DNA from: Paracamarosporium sp. OC-R06-R3
Lineage: Eukaryota > Ascomycota > Dothideomycetes > Pleosporales > Didymosphaeriaceae
Direction of reading: 5' to 3'
Assembly (NCBI GenBank): GCA_019828545.1
Contig: JACVRA010000192.1
Location: 434,001 to 498,000, forward strand
DNA: 64,000 bases
Below, one piece after another: positions 53,514 to 64,000 of this stretch. The position numbers and the translations under genes were made by a program. A model generated the notes under the pieces. The model was not told the origin of the DNA, searched no databases, and saw only the letters and a list, made by a program, of their open reading frames with translations. Position 1 is the first letter of the stretch. The number at the start of each line of letters is the position of its first letter.

Positions 53514-56500
53514 CTATCCGGTCCCTCCACTCGACTGACTATCAGACCTCTTTGGCAATGCGATTTCTTCCAAAGCTAGACTCCTCCTTCTTCCACCCAT
53601 TGCTCCGAGTAGACTTGGTCGTATACTGCCCCCTACACCCACGTTGCTCTCTTCACTTCCCTGTCTCCGTCCTGCAATAGTACTTCCGCCACTGATCACA
53701 CTCCCACTTAAAGACCACCCGCTGCTAGCTGGACTCGCACCTTGGATATTAATTGCCGGCGGTAGGCCTAACGCCGGAATATTATTATCGAGAACGGGGA
53801 GAATGCGTGGGGATGGTGAGGGGTGCGACGCTTGTTTAAATGCTTCGGTGGCGTAAAACGCTTGTAGAAGGGTGGTGTTTGAACAAAATGCTTCAATTTC
53901 GTCTTTGATTTGCTCCGGAATTTGACTCGAAGTAGCTGATAGAGAAACTGTTGTGATTGGCGTCGGTGTCGCGGACGGTCTGTCCTGCAGCGCACTGTGA
54001 AGCAAGCTAGAATCTTGGACTGGCCGAGCAAGCGGACTAGAGAAGGGCGACCGATGTGGGTTTGCACGTTCGGCTGGAGTCGTGGCCATACGTTCTTTGT
54101 CGTTGACCGCGCGTTTGTGTTCGTATGGATCCGTTGGTCGAAACCTGCTCGTGTCTTTCGCGCGATTGTGGGCCAGGCGGTTTGCTAACAAAAGAAAATT
54201 GCCATCGTGCATAATCTGTGCAAGGAGCGTGCCACTTTTGTGGATGAACTGTGTGTACTTGTAATCTGGGCTTCCCCATGAGTACGCCACTTCGACATCA
54301 GTAGGGAATGAATCCGCAGATTCAATGTCCAGCACAAAATTCAGCCTGCGCAATAGAGCTTTGTGGTACGCGAATTTATCGTTCTTAGAGTACTGTGGCG
54401 AGAAATGAGATAGGTCCCAGCTGACATCAGGCTGCGTTAGAGGTGGCTGTAGAGCAAGCTTGACTATGTATGGAGAGCGAAATGGATGATGGTCGACGAT
54501 GTTCGATGCTTCTGCGATTGGCACCTCTACAAGCTTCAGACCGTACTTTTCGACACTCGTGGCCCACGACACAATAGCGTCTTCGATCAATTTCGCCGTT
54601 ACGTTCATCCAGTCGATCCGGATATGATAACAATTGTCTGGGTTTGATAAACGGTCATAGTGCAACGATATAATCTCTGGGCGATAAGATCGCTTGCGAG
54701 GGTCCACATCGTAGCGCATTACGCGCGACAGCAAGACTTTACGTTTAGGAGTGCCAGTACGAGTTGGTGTCTTCTCTCCATCCTTTTCGGATCCTGCGCT
54801 CGACGAGTCGCTAGTACTAGGACGTGAGCGTAAGCTTCGAGAAGCCAAAGGCGAGGTGCGTGGGCCATCAGAAAGAGGGGTTGACGGAACAGATCGATCA
54901 GTTTTGCGCATGCCAAACCAGCCCGTCTTCGATTCTGGTCGTGGGGCTCGATATTCGGTAGCGATTGAGTAAAAGAAGTTTCCGTCTCGGAATGCGTGGC
55001 GCTTCTGAACATGATGAAAGAGACCTTTCTTCATAAGTTGATTTCCCAGGTCCACAGCTTCGTCTCGCGTCTCAACATCCTTGAAATTAGACAGCAACCA
55101 ACTCGTAAGATCGAAGCCTAAAAAGCAATTGTAGTGTAACCGCATGTGCCATCTTCGGTCAAGCATAGGAATACCTCTATCGCCTTGGATGTCTTCAGCA
55201 AGCTTCTTCATGTCAATGTTAGACGTGTGGTATTGTTCCGTCTCAGAGAAGATTGACGTCAGGAATTCGCTCTCAGTGTCATTGATCAGAGAGTTGTCTG
55301 CACCCGCAGCGACAATGGCGGAAGGGTCACGAGTTTGATATTCGATCGCAAGTGGATTAGGGTCTTTCTGTTTCCGACTGCTCGCAGCCTGGAAATGACG
55401 TTCCTCTGGTGGAATGTAACGATACTTCTGCCATACTTGAGTCAGCTTCCGAATCCCTTCGAGCCGAATTTCTTCCTCGGAATCTTCAGCCAGCATTGGC
55501 AACGGACGTCTGTTGATGGTCGGTAGGTCCACCGGTATCAAGACGAAACGAGCTCTCCAGAAGCGTAGAACTTCGGAGAATTCGTCCTGATATCCAGCTA
55601 GAAAGGTATCGATAAAGTTCCAGTTGTACTCCTTTCGCGGTGGTCGAAGGATGACTTCTCGTGGCTCATATTTGTCCTCTAGTGCTGTTCGTATATACGG
55701 CTTGTAAGGGAATGGCGTATCTATCCCTGCGGAGGACTGCAGTGCTGTTGTAGGTTTGCGGCTATATCGCTTTATCTCAACCTCGCCACCGGCAACACAA
55801 ACAAGTTGGTGGATAGTATTCCCAATGCTAAGGAAAACAGTATCACCATCACGAGACATGTAATCCGAATCGAAGATGTTCGACAAGTCTACTTCACGAC
55901 GTCCTGAAAAATCCGCTACCGCCGGGCCCACGATGATTTGAAAACCATGAGACAACCGAAAGGCAACAAGTTCACGAACCAAAGTCTCTCGAGACTTGGG
56001 CGCTTCTAGCATCTCCTCGTCATCGTTTTGCGTAATCTTGTATGGGCTTTCGTTGTACTCGGTCGCCAGCTGGTCAGGAGTAGGGAAGTATTCATTTGTT
56101 AATGGCACTGCAGCTGGAGAGCAGAGTGACTTCCACTTTACAGAAGCTGTCTTTAATCGCTTGGGAAAAACGTGCTGCCATCGTCGGAATTGGCTGGCAA
56201 TGCTGATGTTGTTCTTTTTTGGGTTGCAGGGATTGACCAGGACGGCCCATGGAGCAATGGCGCTAGTTGGTGATAAAGTTCTAGGGATATCTTTGACGCC
56301 ACCGCTCGTTGACAGCAGCTCGAGTTTGGGACCAATGGCATCATTCAAAGCACGCGAGCCCGCAAGCAAGAAAGTAGACCCAGGGTCTTTAACAACCGAG
56401 CCTGAATGAGATGGGATCGACGTCTTCATGGAGTGTAAGCCTTTGACTGTTTCAACTGAATGACCGGCATGATTTGGCGTAGAAGTTTCTTCTGACGACA

Positions 56501-59351
56501 ATCCCGCTCGAGACGCACTTCTAATCGCGATAGGCTGCGATTTTTCAACTCTTGTACTTGCTAGCTTCTCTGCTATAGCACCTTTCTGGTTGCTGTTTCC
56601 CGTTGTCAATTTTGCTGGTTTGACTTTACCGGGCGTGATGTCAATAGTAGCCTGACCGATGGCTGCCCCCGCTGTTGATTTGGGAGCTGCACCTTTTTTT
56701 CCACCAAAACTAATCTGTCTGAGAAACCACCGTGCAGGATTCGTTTCACTTGCAGTGGACGTTGCGGTGGTCGTACGAGGTAAAGATGGAAGCCCAGTTC
56801 CTCTTGGGGGACTATTGGCCCTGCTTGTGGCAGGCGAATCATGCGGAGTAGAGTATCGTGATTGACGATGATCGCCTGAGCCTCCAGAGCCACCTCTTCT
56901 GTGCGAAATTGGCCGATTCTGGATATTATTCGATTGGTCTAGGGCCGCTTGCCGAGCCAACACATCAGCTCGTGGTACACCAGGACCTTTGTATTCGGGT
57001 GCATAGGTTATGCTTCCTCGAGACTGGTGACTGGTCTCCTTCGAGATTTCCCGCATGAGTTGGGGGAATTCGACCTCTTGAGGGGGGCGAGTAATCCGCC
57101 CAATGGATGTTGCCACGCTACGATACGATGAAGATAAGAAAGAACTCTTCGCCGCCTGTTCTGGCCGTTCATTCTTTATTGTTGAAGCATTAGCTTGATT
57201 GCCAAACTGAATTTGTTCACGACGCATGCTCTTGTCCATTCGGGGTGTAAAGACATTGTTGTCAAAATCATCCATCCAGTTTCCATGCAAAGAACTAACT
57301 TCGTCATACTCATTTGCGGGTTTTCCTTCCACGTCATTGGATTGATGTAACCCGGTCCCCACTGCTACGTCACGCGTGGTATGAGAAATAGCAGTAGACG
57401 GATTTTCTATCCTTTCCCGGAGTCGCTGAGGATAGAATGGATCTTCTTCCAGGTACGGGATCGATATGTCGCCCAGCTCGTTTTCCATAACTCCCATCAT
57501 TTGCAGTTCGTACATTCGACACCTGAGTGCGAAAGAACCAGTCTTTTTTTGTGTCGTTTTGGTAATTTTATCAGGTTTGCGCACTTTAGTTAACTCAAGG
57601 ATTTCTTCAGAGGGACCAGACCAGAAAGATATATCCACCCAGTGTGGCATTGCATACCGCAATTCGTCACTATCTTGGGCATTTGGCGCATCTCCGAGGA
57701 TGATAGGAGGAACCTGCAGAGGGGACCTTCGTATTACCGACCCGAAGTTCGGTTGATGTTGGCGGGGCGTCTTCTCGTCGTAGTACTCAAAATCGTGCTC
57801 CGCGTCGCTCTTGTCCTGGTCATTAGAAACCTGGCTCTTCATACTAGACATAGATCGAGGGCTTCGGTATTTGAATAGTGGCACGGAATGCAGTGGCATC
57901 GGTGATAGACATACGAGATCGATACCGATTCCAGAACCGACAAGAGTGTCGGTAGTTAACTTAAGCGTATTGTAATCGACTTCGAAGACACCAGTGCCGG
58001 CGGAAACGACGATGACGGAGATGCCGGTCCGCACTAGGTCTCGGTCGATATAGTCCTTTGCAAACTGAGCGCCAGCAAGGTTGATTGCTTCCAGGATATT
58101 GCCCTGCGCAGCTGTCGAGGGTTTACCAGCGATGAGAAGCTGGGGTTCTGCGTGTCCAGGAGTCGAGATATCCCCTTTCGACGATGAATAGTCCTGTGCG
58201 GGGATCAATGAGACATCCTTGAGGAATGACCGGAATTCCTTCTTTAGCTGGTACAGAATGTTGATCCAATTCCCACTGGCCATATCGGAAACTACAACAC
58301 GATAATAATCGCGGAAGCGACCGGTCTGATCGCCAAAACTGTTATTATCGGTAGTATCGATAGGCTGCTTCGGTGTAGATTCGGGGTCATACTGCATCCT
58401 AGTAAACAGGATGATGGTTACAAGATGTCTCGCATTAATTTTCATCCAACGCTTGAAGAGATCCGGGAGAAAGCCATTGACAACCTTGTTGAACATAATC
58501 TCTCCGGCACCTTCGGCATCAAAATCCCACATCTCTTTGGACATCTGGATAAATAGTACATAACGAGCAGATTCGCTGCGAAACACGGGTTTTGTAATGG
58601 AGGAGAAGTAGCCGGAATGCGTTGACTGTCCGTTGATGTATACATTCTTCACTGTTGCCTTGACGGTTCCCATGAAAAGTAATTTTTGGCCACGATAGAC
58701 TGTGCGGTGACTCAACTCTGCTATTGACATGCGCCACATGTCAGCTCTTGCAAGATATTCATCGCGGAACGTGACTTCGACGTGGGAAGCAGAATGCTTG
58801 CCTTCGTCGGCCTGGCTAGGTCAGCTTCCTGTATCAGCAGAGCACACAGAACGGCTTACCAACGTAACAATGATCTGCATGCGATTGCGCAGCCCGAACA
58901 CTTTAGCGATTTTCTCGGCGATGGAGACCTGCAAGTTGGAATGCTTCGATTTCAGATCGGCGGGAAAGGCTTTGGCAACGAAAATGTATGACTTGTCCGT
59001 GTCTATTTCACGAGCTTCCTGGATTATTGATCCATTCTCGTCAAGCGTGACCTTGAGGGATCCCCTGCGACTCCTCCTTGAATGTGAGTCGGTAGCTGCA
59101 TCCTTGGAATCATCGACTTGTGTCTGGCCGTTATCCTTCGCAGGAGTCCTTGATGATAATTGAAAATCGCGGGTAGCTGTACCGTATTTGAGGGCTATGA
59201 CTTGGATCAAGGACCCTGGCGTCGCTGGAAGTTCTGAAAACTTGTCGCCGTTGAAAACAACGTCATCCTTGGAAAAGTTGTCATCGTGCGTCCAGAGGGT
59301 GCAAATCTTTTGCACTCGAGTACGTTTTCCGTTGACAATAGACTTGGTCAT
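53514..59351 (-). CDS. IML1: Iml1 (DEPDC5-like), GATOR1/SEACIT subunit
   Basis: Two exons, complement(58860..59351, 53514..58811), with a 48-bp phase-0 intron that joins IIVTL to ADEGKHSASHVEVTFRDEYL, give 1929 aa. The N-terminal domain (residues about 10-165) is followed by the Iml1 core with YRGQKLLFMGTVKATVKNVY, MSKEMWDFDAEGAGEIMFNK and FLPDLFKRWMKINARHLVTI, then GISVIVVSAGTGVFEVDYNT. A long Ser-rich middle follows. The DEP domain lies near residues 1363-1449 (RGIPMLDRRWHMRLHYNCFL to DGNFFYSIATEY), then a C-terminal region with YHIRIDWMNVTAKLIEDAIV. Iml1 with Npr2 and Npr3 is the GAP for the Rag GTPase Gtr1 at the vacuole and lowers TORC1 activity on amino-acid shortage. The next gene is another predicted Rag/TORC1 regulator. 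Confidence 0.94.
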
Positions 59352-61772
59352 TTTCCAATATCACCCGCAGAAGTCAAGTGATGTCTCGTGACCAGGCTTC
59401 TTTTCATCTCGCACACGTACAGGATATGCCTGAGAATGCGTGCGATATCCTGAGGGCAGAGTAGTAGCACATTACCACCATAATCAGATGCCCTATCATA
59501 GAAACTAGCGGATGTGGATGCGGATGCAGATGAACATCGATGTTGAAGTGAGTAACTAGCAGGTCGCGTACGCGTTGAGCACTGACTCTCTGCCAAGGCC
59601 GCGGCTTCCCTAGCCCGTTCGCGCTAAGCTAACTCTACACTAGAGTAGATTGAGACATCCTTCCTCTCAGAGCGAGTACAAGTATTACCGTGCAAGTCAG
59701 CCTCGCGCAGAACACTCCTCATGCATAAAAGGATTGATTTGTCTATCAGTAGCGGTAACAGAATCCCGCCGGTCCATTAGAGTTTCCTACCAACCCAAGA
59801 TACAAGCAGGCGGCCTGCGAGAACCCTCGAGTTCAAAGTGCAAGTCAACTTCCAGCTCACCATGCTCTTATATCTGCTACATACTGAACTTTCGCACCTC
59901 TAGCTCATTGTGTAGCTTGGCTTTCCATTTTTTATCCCTCAAGACCTACGGTCCAATAACACACAGACCACCTAACTCTGAATATTATTGAAGACGGAGG
60001 AAATGTCCGTACTGTTATCGTGTAGTATGGAGTTTTGGATCTCTCGCTTGTTTTCCCCGTTTAACCTTTCTAAGTTCGTTTGCAAGGATTTTAATGAATT
60101 TGCCAATTGTGTAAAGAGCAATTCCGATACAAAATCGTCGTAGTCACCCTTTCGATTCTCCTGGCGCTGAACGCTTGAACTAAGGGGACTGTATGTTACA
60201 TCTTAGTAGGATGCGATGATCCACACTCAAGAAGTATCCGAATGTAGTAGAAGACAGACCGTCCTGACGTTATGTCCATATCTGAGTGGCACAAGCGATC
60301 CATCACCGTTCGAGCCACAGAGGAAGGAATAACGTTTCGCATATCTTTCGAGTTCTTACAAAAGCTAATGCTCAAGTAGCTCACCCTCATGTAATCCATT
60401 CAGCATCGAGCTGTCCAATTATACGTTCAACAAACCACAATCCCGCTGACTTACTGCATGTCAATCAAAAACTTTGGTACCATATGTGGTCGAGCACTCG
60501 CTTGCAATATAAGCGGTGGGAAAATGCTTCTTCGTTTAGGACCAAAATCCGTAGATTCTTAGTTCTACTAACTATCATCCTCCGGGACCCAATTTGATGA
60601 CGGGGTTACGCCTAATATGGATGTTGATCAATCGAAATGTATAGATCCCGTATGCAGCATGACATAGGTGACGAGAATCTCTGCTGTGACAGCTGCTAGG
60701 CTGGTGTTGCGCTGCCGGTAATTTTAGCCTTAAAACGGACGTTAATACGCCGAACAGGCAGAGTGCCTGCGATGTCACGTTTGGACGGGAAAACTGGGGA
60801 TCTGGGGTACATGATTAGCGAAGATATGCTGGTCGAAGCTGCCATAAGAGGTAAATTATTAAATGCGTGGTCGGAGTGGCCGATGTTAATAGCCGGGTCC
60901 TGCGAGCTGTAGGTTGCGAATACGAACGTACACACACGGCGATCTAGAGTATCCATGCGGGAGCATGATGTTGAGACGGATTTGTTATTCAGGAGGCTAG
61001 TTCCAAACGTGGAAAGGAAAGGAATCAGGCCGGTATCGGACAGTGGAGAGGAACCGCGATCCCTTGTCCAGTCCCAATCCGATTCACGCGGGGTAAAGAA
61101 TCGTATGTTGCGGTCGCGCTACTTTGATAGGTGGCCGTGAGGCTTTTTGCTCCGGGCAGTGGGCGCTTCAAGTATATCGAAACTGCGAGCGCAGTGGATC
61201 GGCGTAACATGGATCCCTGTACGGGGTGAAGACGAAGTCTGTAGTTGCATCGTACCGATCTTCAGCTGTGGAACACGGCACGACAGATGTGGGCCAATGA
61301 CTTCACGGTGTCTTGGAGAAGATGAAAATGGTACTTGTTAGACCAAGCGATCTGCAGGTTACGGTGGTGCTGATAGCAGACGGTGCCCGCATTGGATAGC
61401 GACTGGTGGAGAGCGGACAGTCAGTGAGTACGTGCATGTGGCTAAGCAGGCGTCTCGGTCAGCAGTCAACGGGAAGCTTGAAGATATGGTCGCATATGCC
61501 GTCAGACTGTTCCGTTAGTTGGGGTAGCCGACGGTCGATTGGGAACAGGGAGTATTGGTGATAACTTGCTCCCACGACAGCCAACATGGTAAGACGTAAG
61601 CGAGTGACTTGAAGGGCAGTGTTGCAGCCGGGGGATCCTGGCGGCGGATCTGCGCGTGCAGTAGGGATATGTACCGGATGTCAGGCTGCGACCCACGGCG
61701 ACTGACGCCGGCGGGAGTGTTGATGTGCGGGCAAGAGAGGAGAGTCGACGGCGGTGCATGGCTGGGGAGCAC

Positions 61773-61804
61773 GGGACGGGAGGGAGGGAGGGAGGAAGGG
61801 AGGG
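61773..61804 (+). other. G-run block, possible G-quadruplex
   Basis: Seven GGG runs separated by one to five bases occupy 32 bp, about 500 bp upstream of the FNIP-like start. The pattern meets the usual G4 rule (four GGG runs with short loops). Confidence 0.55.
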
Positions 61805-61860
61805 AGTGGCCGGCGGCGCTGACAAGGCCCGGGTCGCAGAAGGAATATATACTGTACGTC

Positions 61861-61895
61861 GCACGACGCACGACGCACGATGCACGATGCACGAT
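61861..61895. repeat. Heptamer tandem repeat, five copies
   Basis: Two GCACGAC units are followed by three GCACGAT units in perfect register. Confidence 0.9.
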
Positions 61896-62197
61896 GCGCT
61901 CTTGGTCTTCACCGCCATTGTATAACTAAGCGCATCCGTGACTGGCGCGCCCCTCGCTGCGTTGCTCCACCGACCGTCTCGCCGCACACGCGACACACAC
62001 ACACAGAGACACAGGCACGTCGACGGCCGACCCACGGCGCCTCCGCCCGCCTGCGACGACGCCCTCCGCACCCGCACCCACACCCGCATCTCGACGAGCG
62101 CCGCGCCTGCTGCCGTCGTCGGCCATCGCCCTGTGCCCATCGCCCTGACGCCCACCGCGACCCGGCCCGCCGCCGCAGAGAGCCACACGCGTCTGCC

Positions 62198-62272
62198 ATG
62201 GGCTGTCCACGCCCGACGCTCCCCCAAGTCGCTCGCCAGGCCTTCTACTACGGCTTCCTGAACAACTGCTGA
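62198..62272 (+). promoter_or_regulatory. Upstream ORF in the FNIP-like leader
   Basis: An ATG with a good context (GCCATGG) opens 24 codons beginning MGCPRPTLPQVARQ and ends at a TGA 34 bases before the main ATG. A second, seven-codon upstream ORF starts at 62278. They may limit translation of the main frame. Confidence 0.45.
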
Positions 62273-62306
62273 GTTCCATGGCCGCGGCATGCGCCCCGTA
62301 GGAGAC

Positions 62307-64000
62307 ATGCTCGGCCAATTCTTCAGCGGCCGCAAGGGCGTCCAGCCGCACCCCTCGCCCGCCCCGACGCTCGAGTCTGCCACCGAGGAGTCCCACACGC
62401 GACACCTGCTCTACCCCGACACCAGCACCCTCTACCACCCCGACGGCCAGCCCTACCCGCTGCATGGCGCCGCCCTCTCGCTGGGCACCGCCCACGACGG
62501 CCCGCTGCCCGAGATCGACCTCGAGTTCCCGCGCGACTGCCGCATCCTCATCGCCCAGGACGAGTCCAAGGGCACCCACAAGACCATCCTGTTCGACTCC
62601 AAGCCCGGCCCTCCCCGCGCAGACTCGCCCACCCAGCCCTACCCGCGCTCGCGGCCCTTTGGCCAGCCCGCCACCGCAACCACCGCCCATGCCCGCCGCT
62701 CGTCGCTCGTCACCGAAGCCACGCCACGCTCGCCCACCGTGGCCGCCTTTGCGCGCTCGCGCACCCGCGGGAACTCCATCTCGTCCATGCCCAACATCGA
62801 CGAGCATGCCCAGACACAGGCCAAGGCGCAAGCGAAATCCAAAGAGTCCACCGACCTGGTCAATGTTGCTCTGGAGTGCATGTTCGGGAACACGCCCATG
62901 AATTACCGGGGAAACTCAAACAAGATCCACATCGTGCCACTCGAGTCCAAGGCCGCCGACCCAAGCGCTGTTATTCCGCCGATACAAGATGGCACGAGCT
63001 CTCTGGGCAGATCAGAAGGCCTTCGTCGAAGGAGTCACTTGGCCAAGTCATTCACTCCCGGCAACATCCCCCCGGAGCTGGCTGTCGACGAGAGTAGCGG
63101 CAGTACCGCCAAAGAGTCCAGACGGCGTACCATCTTCATCACACGCATGTTCTCCGTCAACATTCCCGACGACGAGCAAGACACGTCCAATGTGCGCACT
63201 CCGACACCACAAAGCTCTGTTGGCACAAACAACGGCTTTCCCTTCCCAAGTCAAGGCGCGAGAGGACCCCAGAAATTGCCACCGTCCCGAAAAAGCCCCA
63301 TGTATGCAATTACCATCATTCTACACCTGCCAATTGGCGCTTCCTCATCGACACTACGACCGCCGTCGCGACCGGGCCAGCCCAAGGCGCACCATTTGTC
63401 CACTTCTGCGCCCGGAAATGATTCTTTAGGATCGTCATTGGATTCTGATCGTCGAGCTGGATGGGCTTTGATTGACTCCAACTTCGGTGTAGATTCACTA
63501 CTTTCCATGTCTCTCAGCAGTGACGTGGATGACCGTGTCGATGTTGTGGGCCAGCACTGGGATGTTATTATGCGGACACTCACTAGCCTGCAATTTGTCG
63601 TTCAGGAAAAGATCTTGGCTCATTTGAGGGTGGCACAGTCGACTGCTGTTCCTACGCTTCATCAACCGCGTGCGCAGCCATCTCGCTCGAGCCTTCGAAG
63701 TGCACCTATTCCATCAGTGCGCCGCATTGTGGCATTGCAACCTAATGCCCTCATGTTCGACCCTGAGATCAAAAAGGCAGTCGATCTAGCAGGCAGCCGC
63801 GTTGTTAGTGGCATGCGAATACCCCGTGTCATGACCGGCCAGGGTAAATGGGGCGTGTGGCGCGAAGAGGCACGGTGGCTTGGGAGGTGGGCGGGTGGAA
63901 GAGATGAGAATTTCTTCTTCTTCACCCTGCTGACTGCTTTTCTGGGGAACCACACTGAATGGCTTAATGTTCTTGGCCCAAAATTGCACCGCAGGCGCCA
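62307..64000 (+). CDS. Folliculin-interacting protein (FNIP/Lst4-like), 3' truncated
   Basis: The frame is open from 62307 to the window end, 564 codons plus two bases, with no stop or needed intron. The product begins MLGQFFSGRKGV; an in-frame ATG at 62289 would add MRPVGD. The start at 62307 fits the short hydrophobic MLGQFF that begins related proteins. Recognisable parts are LEFPRDCRILIAQDESKGTH (first strand-helix of the FNIP N-terminal longin-like domain), LVNVALECMFGNTPMNYRGN with NKIHIVPLE, SPMYAITIILHLPIG, and QHWDVIMRTLTSLQFVVQEK. The end of the window reaches FFFFTLLTAFLGNHTEWLNV. Long Ser/Pro-rich linkers separate these pieces. FNIP/Lst4 pairs with folliculin/Lst7 as a GAP for the RagC/D-type GTPase Gtr2 and promotes TORC1 signalling. 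The C-terminal DENN part lies outside the window. Confidence 0.8.
   Translation, partial: MLGQFFSGRKGVQPHPSPAPTLESATEESHTRHLLYPDTSTLYHPDGQPYPLHGAALSLGTAHDGPLPEIDLEFPRDCRILIAQDESKGTHKTILFDSKPGPPRADSPTQPYPRSRPFGQPATATTAHARRSSLVTEATPRSPTVAAFARSRTRGNSISSMPNIDEHAQTQAKAQAKSKESTDLVNVALECMFGNTPMNYRGNSNKIHIVPLESKAADPSAVIPPIQDGTSSLGRSEGLRRRSHLAKSFTPGNIPPELAVDESSGSTAKESRRRTIFITRMFSVNIPDDEQDTSNVRTPTPQSSVGTNNGFPFPSQGARGPQKLPPSRKSPMYAITIILHLPIGASSSTLRPPSRPGQPKAHHLSTSAPGNDSLGSSLDSDRRAGWALIDSNFGVDSLLSMSLSSDVDDRVDVVGQHWDVIMRTLTSLQFVVQEKILAHLRVAQSTAVPTLHQPRAQPSRSSLRSAPIPSVRRIVALQPNALMFDPEIKKAVDLAGSRVVSGMRIPRVMTGQGKWGVWREEARWLGRWAGGRDENFFFFTLLTAFLGNHTEWLNVLGPKLHRRR

Larger units (their letters stand above)
59352..62288. 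other. Long divergent intergenic region IML1 / FNIP-like gene
   Basis: About 2.9 kb without a convincing gene. Degenerate GATGCG-type hexamers occur at 59511-59530. The right part is very GC-rich and holds a G-run block, a heptamer repeat, CA repeats near 61990-62005 and upstream ORFs, all listed separately. Long frames on the minus strand at 61502-62831 are compositional artefacts of this GC-rich leader. Confidence 0.5.

Noticed and set aside
61502..62831. Minus-strand frames of about 300 codons upstream of and opposite the FNIP-like gene
   Set aside because: They are Gly/Arg-rich artefacts of a very GC-rich leader and the antisense of a supported gene.

Overview
The window is nuclear DNA of a filamentous ascomycete, most likely a Dothideomycete of the Pleosporales type. 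Genes are closely packed on both strands. They carry short introns (about 38-160 bp) with GTAAGT/GTATGT-like donors, CTAAC/CTGAC-like branch sites and (C/T)AG acceptors. The protein set is fungal: KRE2/KTR mannosyltransferase, secreted aspartic protease, GH11 xylanase, PTH11-like rhodopsin-fold receptor. I joined exons by reading frames across splice signals, so multi-exon models are predictions from sequence alone.

Left part (1-24.5 kb): the end of an unrecognised gene; SUMO (1046-1406, -); the Nup84/Nup107 nucleoporin (3057-6173, +); a Ulp1-type SUMO protease (7096-9671, +), followed by a decaying ~100-bp tandem repeat; a six-exon MDR oxidoreductase (10815-12127, -); a four-helix fungal membrane protein (13224-15778, +); the decapping activator Pat1 (16346-18981, -); a KRE2/KTR mannosyltransferase (19694-21016, +); and a PlsB/GNPAT-like acyltransferase ending in the peroxisomal signal SKL (21893-24476, +).

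Middle (24.5-45 kb): a secreted pepsin-like protease (26731-28048, +); a DUF7102-like protein with an apparent XPF-like domain plus helix-hairpin-helix C-terminus (28620-31686, +); a TPR protein (32544-34308, +); a PTH11-like receptor (35335-36827, +); a Kes1-like oxysterol-binding protein (38060-39529, -); a small lysine-rich protein; a secreted asparaginase (41789-42958, +); and a GH11 xylanase with possible XlnR sites upstream (43742-44469, +). This part has longer intergenic stretches and more secreted products.

Right part (45-64 kb): complex I subunit ESSS (45051-45521, -), Chm7/CHMP7 (46105-47643, -), GPN2 (48476-49760, -) divergent from BUB3 (49991-51028, +), a possible small Cys-rich protein, a decayed SET-domain pseudogene, IML1 (53514-59351, -), and the 5' part of a folliculin-interacting (FNIP/Lst4-like) gene running off the right edge.

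Two functional neighbourhoods stand out. SUMO, the nucleoporin whose subcomplex anchors Ulp1 at the pore in yeast, and Ulp1 itself lie within 9 kb. IML1 (GATOR1/SEACIT) and an FNIP-like gene, both regulators of Rag GTPases and TORC1, lie head-to-head. I found no tRNA, rRNA, CRISPR array or intact transposon.
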